64,000 nt of DNA from JANPCX01 sp046049865 (GTDB taxonomy: Bacteria; Pseudomonadota; Gammaproteobacteria; Burkholderiales; Burkholderiaceae_C), in contig JBJOQO010000002.1 of NCBI GenBank assembly GCA_046049865.1, forward strand, positions 62,001-126,000. Reading direction: 5' to 3'. The translations under genes were made by a program, and so were the position numbers. Under the pieces are notes generated by a model. It saw only the letters and a list, made by a program, of their open reading frames with translations. It had not been told where the DNA came from and did not search any database. Below are positions 17,167 to 25,243 of this stretch, piece after piece; position 1 is the stretch's first letter; the number at the start of each line of letters is the position of its first letter.

Positions 17167-18055
17167 TTGGCAATCGTTCTCGATGCCCATGCCGCTTGGG
17201 CCGTGCGGGCCAGCCACCATTTTCGAAGCGGAGTACGCGCAAATTCGGTCCTTGCTACACAGAAAAGTGGGTATTGCCCTGGGCCCGAACAAACACGCCT
17301 TGGTCTGCGGTCGCCTGTTCAAGCGCGTTCAGTGTTTGGGCTTGAGCACCTATGGTGAGTACTTCAGCTTGATCGCCCGCCCGGGGCAAGAAGTCGAGTT
17401 TCAAACCGCCGTGGATTTGCTCACCACCAACGAAACCTATTTTTACCGTGAGCACCAACACTTTGAGTTGTTGCGAGACTTGGCCCAGCAAGCCATAGGG
17501 CGCACTGCTGGCTTCAAGATCTGGAGTGCAGCTTCATCCAGCGGAGAAGAGGTCTATACCCTGGCCATGGTGTTGCAGTGTTTGGTCGATGAGGGTGCCA
17601 ATCTCCAATGGGATCTCATGGGCTCTGACGTCAGCCGCCGCATGCTGGCTGCTGCGGCACGTGGCGTGTACACAGAAGACCGCGTCCAACGCTTGCCCAA
17701 CAAACTACTTCGCCGCTACTGTTTGCGTGGCGTGGGCATGAGCGCGGGGACGGTGCTGGTTCACGGCTCGCTGCGAGAAAAGGTTCGTTTCGAGGCCATC
17801 AACTTGGTGGAACCCCTGCCGCAGCTGGGGCCATTTGACGCGGTTTTGCTGCGCAACGTACTGATCTATTTCGATTTGCCTACCAAACGGCGTGTGGTGG
17901 AGGCGGTGATGGCCACACTCAAGCCAGGTGGGCGTCTCTTTGTCGGTTTGGCTGAAAGCCTGAACGGCCTGCTGCCCAACTTGAAATCTTCAGCGCCTGG
18001 TGTCTATGAAAAAAAGCCGGTTCAGCGTGTGCCAGAAAATGTGGAGGATTACTGA
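17153..18055 (+). CDS. cheR: CheR MCP-glutamate methyltransferase
   Basis: The protein has 300 residues. The N-terminal helical domain is followed by TTNETYFYRE at residues 91-100 (the CheR hallmark) and an AdoMet site with IWSAASSSGEEVYTLAM at about 123-139. FDAVLLRNVLIYFD is the later core motif. It methylates receptor glutamates for adaptation. It is the last clear gene of the operon and overlaps cheW. No CheB demethylase or CheD is found downstream or elsewhere in the window, so adaptation may be incomplete or use enzymes encoded elsewhere. Confidence 0.92.
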   Translation: MQATDWQSFSMPMPLGPCGPATIFEAEYAQIRSLLHRKVGIALGPNKHALVCGRLFKRVQCLGLSTYGEYFSLIARPGQEVEFQTAVDLLTTNETYFYREHQHFELLRDLAQQAIGRTAGFKIWSAASSSGEEVYTLAMVLQCLVDEGANLQWDLMGSDVSRRMLAAAARGVYTEDRVQRLPNKLLRRYCLRGVGMSAGTVLVHGSLREKVRFEAINLVEPLPQLGPFDAVLLRNVLIYFDLPTKRRVVEAVMATLKPGGRLFVGLAESLNGLLPNLKSSAPGVYEKKPVQRVPENVEDY

Positions 18056-18235
18056 TGTTTGCAATTGAAGTGTCACCACTTGGTTACTATTGGGCTGTAT
18101 TTCACAAATTGTTGGAGAATGCTGTTCAGACAAGTCCTCGTCGTTGGCTTGCTCCAAGATTCTTAGAAACCGGTGTCTTCAGGGTTGGTTTGTGCATTTT
18201 CATCGCCTGGCGATGAAATTTGACGAGCCTGCGTT

Positions 18236-18916
18236 GTGTCAAAAAGAAGTTCTGTGCATAAGGTTGCCGCGGTGCCTACATCCACCATTCCTTCCGCTCC
18301 ACGTTCGTACTCCACAGTGGAGATCGCACGCCGCTTGGGTGTGTCCATTCAAACCGTTCAGCGTTGGGTAGACGCCGGTCATCTCAAGGCCTGGAAAACC
18401 TTGGGGGGGCACCGCCGCATTGACGCTGATAGCGCCGAGCGCCTGTTGCGCCATGAGTTGACCGTGGGTCGCCAGGCTCTTGCCCCCACGGCGCCAGCTC
18501 TGTCTGCGTCGCTTGCTGGCGGTATCCAGCCCACCACGGTGCTCATCGTTGACGACAACGAAGACGACCGCGAAATTCTTCAGCACTTGGTGTTGTCGGC
18601 TTTGCCGACGGCCAATGTCACTGTGGTGTCGAGTGGTTTTGAAGCCTTGGTGTGCATTGGGCGCCAATCACCTGATGTGCTGATCACCGACATCATGATG
18701 CCCAACATGAATGGTTTTGAGATGCTGCGTCACCTGGCCCACGATTGCGCGGTCAGGCCCAAAACCATTTGGGCGGTTTCCAACCACACGCGTGATGAGT
18801 TGCTGAACTTGGGTGAATTGCCGGACGACGTGCTATTCCAACCCAAACCTTTGGACCGCGAACGGTTTTGCGCCATGCTGCGCAACGCGGTGTCTTTGGA
18901 ATCGGCCAGCGTCTAA
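18236..18916 (+). CDS. MerR/excisionase-type HTH fused to a C-terminal receiver domain
   Basis: The protein has 226 residues from a GTG at 18236 (a GTG at 18254 is also possible). Residues 25-75 read as a winged HTH of the MerR/BldC/excisionase class: YSTVEIARRLGVSIQTVQRW with GGHRRID as the wing. After a linker, residues 101-222 form a receiver with Asp107/Asp108, phospho-acceptor Asp152 (LITDIMMPN) and Lys204. The order HTH-then-receiver is the reverse of ordinary response regulators. It lies 180 bases after cheR in the same direction and may be an output or feedback regulator of the adjacent CheA or of the hybrid kinase; that is inference. No target site was identified. Confidence 0.82.
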   Translation: MSKRSSVHKVAAVPTSTIPSAPRSYSTVEIARRLGVSIQTVQRWVDAGHLKAWKTLGGHRRIDADSAERLLRHELTVGRQALAPTAPALSASLAGGIQPTTVLIVDDNEDDREILQHLVLSALPTANVTVVSSGFEALVCIGRQSPDVLITDIMMPNMNGFEMLRHLAHDCAVRPKTIWAVSNHTRDELLNLGELPDDVLFQPKPLDRERFCAMLRNAVSLESASV

Positions 18917-18950
18917 ACGCCTCCCGGCGCTTTGCCCGCCAACCAACAGA

Positions 18951-19018
18951 CCCCAAAATGACAAACCCCTTTGATCTTGCGATCAAAGGGGTGGGTGGCT
19001 GACGCCACCAATTTGGGG
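18951..19018. terminator. Nested hairpin (three-way junction), possible terminator
   Basis: A 12-bp perfect stem (18965-18976 with 18981-18992, loop TTGC) and a 6-bp stem (18994-18999 with 19004-19009, loop TGAC) lie side by side. Both are enclosed by CCCCAAA at 18951-18957 pairing with TTTGGGG at 19012-19018. It sits 35 bases after the HTH-receiver stop. There is no T-tract, but the stability suggests termination or a structured RNA end. Confidence 0.55.
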
Positions 19019-19050
19019 CTCTGGAGCGTATGTTGTCCGGGGCCCCTGGT

Positions 19051-19090
19051 GCGCAGTGACTGCGCCCCTATGGATGCCTACGTGTAGGCA
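19051..19090. other. Two further short hairpins between convergent genes
   Basis: GCGCAGTGACTGCGC at 19051-19065 is a 15-base odd-centred palindrome. TGCCTAC at 19075-19081 pairs with GTAGGCA at 19084-19090. Together with the nested hairpin just upstream they fill the region between the HTH-receiver gene and the convergent ubiD. They may end ubiD transcription. Confidence 0.4.
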
Positions 19091-19155
19091 AACCCAGGTT
19101 AGGACGATTTCCATGCCGACGCAAGCGATTTTTATCAATCGATTTGACGCCGCCC

Positions 19156-20733
19156 TTAGACAGACTTAAGCGTCTCAAACCTCTTTGCTTGGATCGCGGC
19201 AAAGAGGCTCTCCACCCTTTGTTCAACGGCCGCATCCATGCCTATGGTCCGTCCCCATTCGCGACTGGTTTCACCGGGCCATTTGTTGGTCGCGTCCAGT
19301 CCCATCTTGCCGCCCAAACCGCTGACGGGTGAGGCGAAGTCCAAGTAGTCGATGGGTGTGTTGTCCACCAACGTGGTGTCGCGCACCGGGTCCATGCGTG
19401 TCGTGATGGCCCACATCACCTCGTGCCAGTCGCGAATGTCCACATCGTCATCCACCACCACGATGAATTTGGTGTACATGAACTGCCGCAAAAAACTCCA
19501 CAGTCCAAACATCAGCCGTTTGGCGTGGCCGGGGTAGCTCTTCTTGATGCTGATGAGGGCCATCCGGTAGCTGCAGCCTTCGGGTGGCAAATAGAAGTCG
19601 ATGATTTCTGGAAACTGCTTCTGCAATAGGGGCACGAAAACTTCGTTCAAGGCCATGCCCAGAACCGCCGGCTCGTCGGGCGGTTTCCCCGTGTAGGTGG
19701 AGTGGTAAATCGGATTGCGCCTGCGGGTCAGGCGATTGATCTCAAAAACAGGAAACCAGTCTGTTTCGTTGTAATACCCCGTGTGGTCGCCAAAGGGACC
19801 CTCCAGCGCGTGCAAGTAGCCTTTGATTTCTTTGAGGGCGATGCCGTGCTCGCTGGTGCCCACAAACCCGCGTGCGGCCACCGGGATGTGTCCTTCCAGC
19901 ACGAACTCCGCGCTGGCGGGGGCCTGCAACATGACGCCGTTATCGCCGACCGCCGTGTCCACCACCTCGGTCCGACTGCCACGCAGAAGGCCAGCGAATT
20001 GGTATTCCGAGAGCGTGTCCGGTACAGGGGTTACCGCGCCCAAAATCGTCGCCGGATCAGCCCCCAGCGCCACCGCCATGGGAAAAGGTTTTCCGGGACA
20101 GGCCAGCGAAAAATCCCGAAAGTCCAGGGCTCCTCCACGGTGTGCCAGCCAGCGCATGATGACTTGGCGCGAGCCGATCACTTGCTGTCTGTAGATGCCC
20201 AGGTTCTGTCGCTTGCGCGGATGGGCGATGGATTGCGGGCCTCTTGTGATGACCAAACCCCAAGTGATCAAAGGGCCGACATCGCCCGGCCAGCACGTTT
20301 GTATGGGAAGTTCGCCTAAATCAACCTCGTTGCCGCTGAGCACTTCTTCTTGGCAAAGGGCTTTTCGGACGGCGGAGGGCTTCATGTCCCAGAGTGCTTT
20401 GGCCATGCTCAGCAGATGACCGGCGTCTTTAAGGCCCTTGGGCGGCTCGGGTTCTTTCAGGCTGGCCAGCAGCTGGCCTATGCCTCGTAGTTCGGAGACA
20501 TCCTGTCTCCCCATGCCCATGGCGACACGTTTTGGGGTGCCAAACAGATTGGTCAGGGCGGAAAATTTGTAACCATCGACCTGTTGAAACCACAGGGCCG
20601 GCCCGCCACTTCGCAGCACGCGGTCGCTCAGTGAGGTCATCTCCAGCCGCGCCGATACAGGGTTTGCCACGTGCTGGAGTTCACCTTGCCGCTCAAGGCC
20701 AGCCATGAAGTCCCGCAAGTCGTGGTATTTCAT
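19156..20733 (-). CDS. ubiD: UbiD family prenyl-4-hydroxybenzoate decarboxylase
   Basis: The protein has 525 residues, close to the usual 490-520 of UbiD. Typical segments are the start MKYHDLRDFM, ITRGPQSIAHPRKRQNLGIYRQQ, the LEGPFGDHTGYY motif around residues 315-330, and VDDDVDIRDWHEVMWA near the C-terminus. UbiD uses prenylated FMN made by UbiX to decarboxylate 3-polyprenyl-4-hydroxybenzoate in ubiquinone synthesis. ubiX is not in the window. The gene is divergent from the lytic transglycosylase at 21000 and convergent with the HTH-receiver gene. Confidence 0.93.
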   Translation of the reverse strand: MKYHDLRDFMAGLERQGELQHVANPVSARLEMTSLSDRVLRSGGPALWFQQVDGYKFSALTNLFGTPKRVAMGMGRQDVSELRGIGQLLASLKEPEPPKGLKDAGHLLSMAKALWDMKPSAVRKALCQEEVLSGNEVDLGELPIQTCWPGDVGPLITWGLVITRGPQSIAHPRKRQNLGIYRQQVIGSRQVIMRWLAHRGGALDFRDFSLACPGKPFPMAVALGADPATILGAVTPVPDTLSEYQFAGLLRGSRTEVVDTAVGDNGVMLQAPASAEFVLEGHIPVAARGFVGTSEHGIALKEIKGYLHALEGPFGDHTGYYNETDWFPVFEINRLTRRRNPIYHSTYTGKPPDEPAVLGMALNEVFVPLLQKQFPEIIDFYLPPEGCSYRMALISIKKSYPGHAKRLMFGLWSFLRQFMYTKFIVVVDDDVDIRDWHEVMWAITTRMDPVRDTTLVDNTPIDYLDFASPVSGLGGKMGLDATNKWPGETSREWGRTIGMDAAVEQRVESLFAAIQAKRFETLKSV

Positions 20734-20766
20734 ACGAATAAGTAATTAGAGAATCTATTTATATGG

Positions 20767-20796
20767 TTGACTGGTTATGAATCGGCTTCATAGAAT
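20767..20796 (+). promoter_or_regulatory. Probable sigma-70 promoter of the lytic transglycosylase
   Basis: TTGACT at 20767-20772 and TAGAAT at 20791-20796 are separated by 18 bases, a good sigma-70 pair. It would start transcription near 20803 and leave a leader of about 195 bases before the ATG at 21000. Confidence 0.5.
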
Positions 20797-20802
20797 TCGC
20801 CC

Positions 20803-20999
20803 GTCTTGAAATTTCCGGGAAAACCCGCGTGCTTAGAGGGATCGCCGAGCCGATACCCCTAGCGAACTACGTGAACCCTGCCGTTGGTGGGGCTGCACTG
20901 CTGAAGCGGACTGTCGCAGACAGTCCACCGATTATCACTGCCGACCCAGGCACCACACAGTCAGTGCAGCAAGGGTCATGCGGTCAGGAGGGAAACGTC
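20803..20999 (+). promoter_or_regulatory. Long structured 5' leader of the lytic transglycosylase
   Basis: The predicted leader is about 195 bases, holds a perfect 8-bp hairpin (GGACTGTC at 20908-20915, loop GCA, GACAGTCC at 20919-20926) and several further GC-rich pairing options. It ends with a strong RBS (GGAGGG near 20988) before the ATG. An open frame reaches upstream to 20829 but the RBS favours 21000. I do not recognise it as a known riboswitch class. Confidence 0.35.
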
Positions 21000-21917
21000 A
21001 TGTCATCCACAAGGTCTACGACGGAATTGCTGCGCCAGGCCGTGGCCGCGCTCGGCCAGTCCACCCGGATATTTGCGAGGGATGTCGGCCACGGTTTGCT
21101 GGAGGTGAGCCACAACACCCTGGCCCTGGTGGGACTCTTGATGGTGGCGCTGCTGATTTTTGTTGCCAGCCGTGACGATATTCGGCACCAGACCGAGGTC
21201 AGTGTTTTCGGGTGGCTCCAAGCCCGTCACGAGGCCCGGCAAGACCCCTTGGACGCCTTCACGCAGTCGTTGCGTGAGCCTGATGCCATTGCCCGCGCTA
21301 CTGCCACGGACCCGAAAGAACTCACCCGCCAGCAAGCTGCTGTGGCGCACTGGCTGTCCAAACGCTACAAGGTTGCCCCTGAGCCGATCAGCCGCTTGGT
21401 GCAAGAGGCCTGGGTCTTGGGCGGCAAAGTCGGTTTGGAGCCCACTTTGCTTTTGGCCATCATGGCGATCGAGTCGGGATTCAATCCATTTGCACAGAGC
21501 CCCGTCGGCGCACAGGGTTTGATGCAAGTGATGACTCGCATTCATGACGATAAGTACGAAGCCTTCGGAGGTAACCACGCCGCATTTGACCCGCTGACGA
21601 ATCTGCGTGTGGGTGTGTTGGTGCTCAAAGAATGCATCGCCCGTGCGGGCGGTTTGGAACAAGGTTTGCGTTTTTATGTGGGCGCGGCTAACTTGCCCGA
21701 CGACGGCGGCTACGCTGGCAAGGTATTGGGTGAACAAGCCCATCTGCGCAACGTACTCATGGGGCGCGCCGTGTCGGTGAATGCACCCATCATTGCTCCT
21801 GTGGCCCCGCTGCCCACCGTGCCCGTGATGGAGCAGGCCAAGGATGCACCATCCCAGGACAAACCCGCCACCCAAGCACCAGAACAAGTGGCCATGCTCA
21901 AACGCTCGGCGGGTTAA
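21000..21917 (+). CDS. Membrane-anchored lytic transglycosylase (SLT domain)
   Basis: The protein has 305 residues. A membrane helix at about residues 40-58 anchors it with the catalytic domain presumably periplasmic. The SLT domain shows catalytic Glu158 in LLAIMAIESGFNPFA, then GAQGLMQVM, and later the repeating YVGAAN motif. The C-terminal 50 residues are Pro/Ala-rich. Such enzymes cleave the MurNAc-GlcNAc bond with anhydro-ring formation. The start is set by the strong RBS immediately upstream. It precedes the ZTP riboswitch and glyA, which should be transcribed independently. Confidence 0.87.
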   Translation: MSSTRSTTELLRQAVAALGQSTRIFARDVGHGLLEVSHNTLALVGLLMVALLIFVASRDDIRHQTEVSVFGWLQARHEARQDPLDAFTQSLREPDAIARATATDPKELTRQQAAVAHWLSKRYKVAPEPISRLVQEAWVLGGKVGLEPTLLLAIMAIESGFNPFAQSPVGAQGLMQVMTRIHDDKYEAFGGNHAAFDPLTNLRVGVLVLKECIARAGGLEQGLRFYVGAANLPDDGGYAGKVLGEQAHLRNVLMGRAVSVNAPIIAPVAPLPTVPVMEQAKDAPSQDKPATQAPEQVAMLKRSAG

Positions 21918-21928
21918 ACTCCCGCTTT

Positions 21929-22070
21929 ACTGCACGACTGGCGATGGGGCGTTCGAAGCTGCAAAGCAGATTTGAGCCAACCTGAGGTGGTGAACCACCG
22001 GGGAGTGCAGTCGGCGAGGGTCGTCCGCTTTGGGCCCCGTCGTTTCAGCCGTTCGCCTGGGCAGCCTGCT
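21929..22070 (+). ncRNA. ZTP (pfl) riboswitch upstream of glyA
   Basis: The leader shows the class signature. P1 pairs ACTGCAC (21929-21935) with GTGCAGT (22005-22011). It is followed by GACTGGCGA and a GGTGG-TGAA-CCACC hairpin (21986-21999) leading into GGGGAG, and about 50 bases later the conserved 3' element CGCCTGGGCA (22054-22063). ZTP riboswitches sense AICAR/ZMP or ZTP, the signal of low 10-formyl-THF, and turn on one-carbon genes such as glyA, folD and purH. I did not find an obvious terminator stem before the ATG, so translational control through the region 22070-22150 is possible. Confidence 0.88.
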
Positions 22071-22153
22071 TTTAACGTGATGGATTCTCCGCGTGATGGA
22101 TGGCTCCAACCCACGTACCTGCCGGGTCGACGTCTTCACAGGACTGCCTTGCC

Positions 22154-23404
22154 ATGTTTGACAAAAACCAATCCACCCTAGCCAACATTGACCCCGAGTT
22201 GTGGACCGTTGTCCAAAACGAAAACCGGCGTCAAGAAGAACACATTGAACTGATCGCCAGCGAGAACTACACATCGCCCGCCGTCATGCAGGCTCAGGGT
22301 AGCCAGCTCACCAACAAGTACGCCGAAGGTTATCCCGGCAAACGTTATTACGGTGGCTGCGAGTATGTGGACGTGGCCGAGCAATTGGCCATCGACCGCG
22401 TCAAAGCGCTTTTTGGCGCGCAGTTCGCCAATGTGCAGCCCAACTCCGGCTCGCAGGCCAACCAAGCCGTTTTCTTTGGTTTGCTCCAGCCTGGCGACAC
22501 CATCATGGGCATGAGCCTGGCTGAAGGCGGCCACCTGACCCATGGTATGCCGCTGAACATGAGCGGCAAGTGGTTCAAGGTGGTGAGCTACGGGCTCGAT
22601 GCAAACGAGGCGATTGACTATGACGCCATGGAGCGCTTGGCCCATGAGCAAAAACCCAAACTCATCATCGCGGGCGCGTCGGCCTACAGCCTGCGCATTG
22701 ACTTTGAGCGTTTTGCCAAAGTTGCCAAAGCGGTTGGTGCCTATTTCATGGTGGACATGGCCCACTATGCTGGCTTGATCGCTGCGGGCGTCTACCCCAA
22801 CCCAGTGCCCCATGCGGATGTAGTCACCTCCACCACCCACAAGAGTTTGCGTGGCCCACGCGGCGGCATCATCTTGATGAACGACGAGGCCATTGCCAAA
22901 AAAATCAACAGCGCCATCTTCCCCGGCATTCAAGGTGGCCCCTTGATGCACGTGATCGCGGGCAAGGCCGTGGCCTTCAAAGAAGCGCTCACGCCCGAGT
23001 TCAAGGCTTATCAGCAGCAGGTGGTCAAGAACGCCGACGTATTGGCCAAAACACTGACCGAGCGCGGCTTGCGCATCGTCAGTGGCCGCACTGAAAGCCA
23101 CGTGATGTTGGTGGACTTGCGTCCGAAGAACCTCACTGGCAAAGAAGCCGAGGCGATTCTGGGCAGCGCCCACATGACCTGCAACAAAAACGGCATTCCC
23201 AACGACCCGCAAAAACCAATGGTCACCAGCGGCATCCGTTTGGGCACGCCTGCCATGACCACGCGCGGTTTCAAAGAAGAGCAAGCGCGCATCACCGCGC
23301 ACCTGATCGCCGACGTGCTGGACAACCCGCATGACGAGGCGAACATCGCCGCCGTGCGTGAGAAAGTCGCCGCGCTTACGCGTGACTTTCCTGTTTATCG
23401 CTGA
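22154..23404 (+). CDS. glyA: Serine hydroxymethyltransferase
   Basis: The protein has 416 residues, the normal length. The PLP lysine is Lys230 in STTHKSLRGPRGG; other family features are ELIASENYTS, NVQPNSGSQAN and DMAHYAGLIAAG. It interconverts serine plus THF with glycine plus 5,10-methylene-THF and feeds purine and thymidylate synthesis. The ATG at 22154 starts the conserved sequence; an upstream open frame to 22100 is leader. It is controlled by the ZTP riboswitch just upstream and is followed by a strong terminator before nrdR. Confidence 0.97.
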   Translation: MFDKNQSTLANIDPELWTVVQNENRRQEEHIELIASENYTSPAVMQAQGSQLTNKYAEGYPGKRYYGGCEYVDVAEQLAIDRVKALFGAQFANVQPNSGSQANQAVFFGLLQPGDTIMGMSLAEGGHLTHGMPLNMSGKWFKVVSYGLDANEAIDYDAMERLAHEQKPKLIIAGASAYSLRIDFERFAKVAKAVGAYFMVDMAHYAGLIAAGVYPNPVPHADVVTSTTHKSLRGPRGGIILMNDEAIAKKINSAIFPGIQGGPLMHVIAGKAVAFKEALTPEFKAYQQQVVKNADVLAKTLTERGLRIVSGRTESHVMLVDLRPKNLTGKEAEAILGSAHMTCNKNGIPNDPQKPMVTSGIRLGTPAMTTRGFKEEQARITAHLIADVLDNPHDEANIAAVREKVAALTRDFPVYR

Positions 23405-23423
23405 GTTGAACTGAGTTGATTCA

Positions 23424-23447
23424 AACCCACCGACTGGTGGGTTTTTT
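23424..23447 (+). terminator. Intrinsic terminator of glyA
   Basis: An 8-bp stem (AACCCACC at 23424-23431 with GGTGGGTT at 23436-23443, loop GACT) ends in a run of T to 23447. It is 20 bases after the glyA stop, a classical Rho-independent terminator, although nrdR starts only 29 bases later. Confidence 0.88.
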
Positions 23448-23475
23448 CTTCGAGAACCCACCCCCGTCACAACCC

Positions 23476-23919
23476 ATGCGCTGCCCATTTTGCGGATCTG
23501 ATGAAACCCAAGTCGCCGAGACGCGTGAGTCCGACGAAGGCGACGTGATTCGTCGTCGCCGACGCTGCGTGTCTTGCGAAAAACGTTTCACCACCTACGA
23601 GCGTGCAGAAATCGCCTTGCCCTTCGTTGTCAAAAAAGACGGCACGCGCGCCGACTTCGAGCTGCCCAAGGTGCGCGCTTCGATGACCCTTGCACTGCGC
23701 AAACGCCCAGTGAGCGTGGAACAAATCGACGCCGCCATGGAGCGCATTCAAGAAAAGTTGCTGAGCAGCGGCGCCAAAGAAATTGCGTCTGCCAAAGTGG
23801 GCGAACTCGTCATGCGTGAGCTCAAACGCATCGACAAAGTAGCTTACGTGCGATTCGCTTCGGTGTACCGGAGTTTTGAAGATGTGGACGAATTCAGGCA
23901 GTTGATTCGCGACATTTAG
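23476..23919 (+). CDS. nrdR: NrdR ribonucleotide reductase repressor
   Basis: The protein has 147 residues, the normal length. The N-terminal zinc ribbon uses Cys3, Cys6, Cys31 and Cys34 (CPFC and CVSC). The ATP-cone runs from about residue 49 to 139. NrdR binds NrdR boxes ahead of ribonucleotide reductase genes and represses them when ATP/dATP signals excess. glyA-nrdR order is common in betaproteobacteria. The ATG at 23476 starts exactly at the zinc ribbon; the longer open frame to 23416 covers the terminator. It is convergent with gspF. Confidence 0.95.
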   Translation: MRCPFCGSDETQVAETRESDEGDVIRRRRRCVSCEKRFTTYERAEIALPFVVKKDGTRADFELPKVRASMTLALRKRPVSVEQIDAAMERIQEKLLSSGAKEIASAKVGELVMRELKRIDKVAYVRFASVYRSFEDVDEFRQLIRDI

Positions 23920-23947
23920 CGGCTGGCTTAGGGGCGTTTCGTGAGCG

Positions 23948-25165
23948 CTACTTGACCCACGTATTGAGCTGAATAATCGGCATCAATACCGCCAACACAA
24001 TCAACATCACCACCCCGCCCATCGCGACAATGAGTAAGGGCTCCAAGATAGTGGCCATTTGCATGGCGCGGCGTTGCACTTCGGTGGCGAGTTGTTTGGC
24101 GGCGCGTTCCAGCATGGTGGGCAACTGGCCAGTTTGTTCACCCAGACGCGCGAACATCGCAAGCAATCCAGGGAAACGTTTTTTGCCCGCAAGCGCAGAG
24201 GCCAGCGGCGCGCCTTCGCGCACTTGCACCAGCGCATCCATCGCGTCGGCCCGCATGGCGCGGTTGGACAGGGTTTCTGCTGCGGCTTGCAGGGCCTTCA
24301 ATATCGGTACGCCAGCGCCCGCGAGCATGGCCAAGGTGCTGGCGAATCGGGCTGCGTTGTAGCCGCGTGATAGGCGGCCGACCAAGGGCAGGTTCAGGCA
24401 TGCTGCATCAAAACGCAAACGGAAGGCTTCAGCGCGCAACATCACGCGCAAGGTGATCAAGCCGCCAATCACGGCCGCCAGCAGCAACCAGCCGTACTCT
24501 CGCAAAAACCCGCTGATGGCCAACATGGCCACGGTGAGCGCGGGCAGGGCGCGTTTGGAACTGGTGAATACCGAAGCCACCTGTGGCACCACATAGGTGA
24601 CAAGAAAAATCACGATGATCACCGCGATGACCGAGACGATGGCAGGGTAAAGAATGGCGCCCATCAACTTGGCTTTCAGGGCTTGGCGTTCTTCCAGGTC
24701 GTCTGCCAGCCGTTCCAGCACGCCGCCCAAAGCGCCGCTTTGTTCACCGGCAGCGACCACGCCGCGGTAAATTTCATCGAACTCACGCGGTGCGGTGGAC
24801 AGGGCTTGCGCGAAGGCCGAACCTGCGTTGACTTCCGAGCGCAAATGCGCCACCAGCTCGCGCTGTTTGGGGTCGTCCGCTTCGTCAGCCAGTGCGGTCA
24901 GCGCACGCTCAAGCGGCAGCCCGCTGCCTACCAACCCCGCCAATTGCCGGGTCCAAACAGCCAAGGTGGTGGATGAAAAAACCCTCCGTGGCGATCGCAA
25001 ACTGTTGGCGTTTCCGGTGCCGCTGGCGTTGACTTGGGTCACGTCCATGGGCACCAAGGCTTGCGCACGCAACTGCGCGCGGGCGGCTTTCACGTTGTCG
25101 GCATCCAATAAACCCGTTTTGGATTTGCCGTCTGCGGTGAGTGCTTCGAACTTGTAGGCGGGCAT
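23948..25165 (-). CDS. gspF: Type II secretion inner-membrane protein GspF
   Basis: The protein has 405 residues. It begins MPAYKFEAL, as GspF proteins do. Two homologous cytoplasmic helical domains (about 65-190 and 270-395) are followed by membrane helices at about 170-195, 222-245 and 375-400. GspF forms the platform that contacts the GspE ATPase. The open frame continues to 25300, but the start at 25165 matches the family. It is the last gene of the minus-strand gsp group and is separated from gspE by 631 bases of repeats. Confidence 0.93.
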   Translation of the reverse strand: MPAYKFEALTADGKSKTGLLDADNVKAARAQLRAQALVPMDVTQVNASGTGNANSLRSPRRVFSSTTLAVWTRQLAGLVGSGLPLERALTALADEADDPKQRELVAHLRSEVNAGSAFAQALSTAPREFDEIYRGVVAAGEQSGALGGVLERLADDLEERQALKAKLMGAILYPAIVSVIAVIIVIFLVTYVVPQVASVFTSSKRALPALTVAMLAISGFLREYGWLLLAAVIGGLITLRVMLRAEAFRLRFDAACLNLPLVGRLSRGYNAARFASTLAMLAGAGVPILKALQAAAETLSNRAMRADAMDALVQVREGAPLASALAGKKRFPGLLAMFARLGEQTGQLPTMLERAAKQLATEVQRRAMQMATILEPLLIVAMGGVVMLIVLAVLMPIIQLNTWVK

Positions 25166-25243
25166 GGGGGTTGGGGGCTTTGGGCTGAGCTTGTTCAGCT
25201 TGTCGCTTTGAGGGGGTTGTTTGCTGAAGCGTTTGTGGTTTTC

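Noticed and set aside
22178..23488. Long antisense frame (436 aa) opposite glyA
   Set aside because: It is a codon-pattern shadow of glyA, with no family features.
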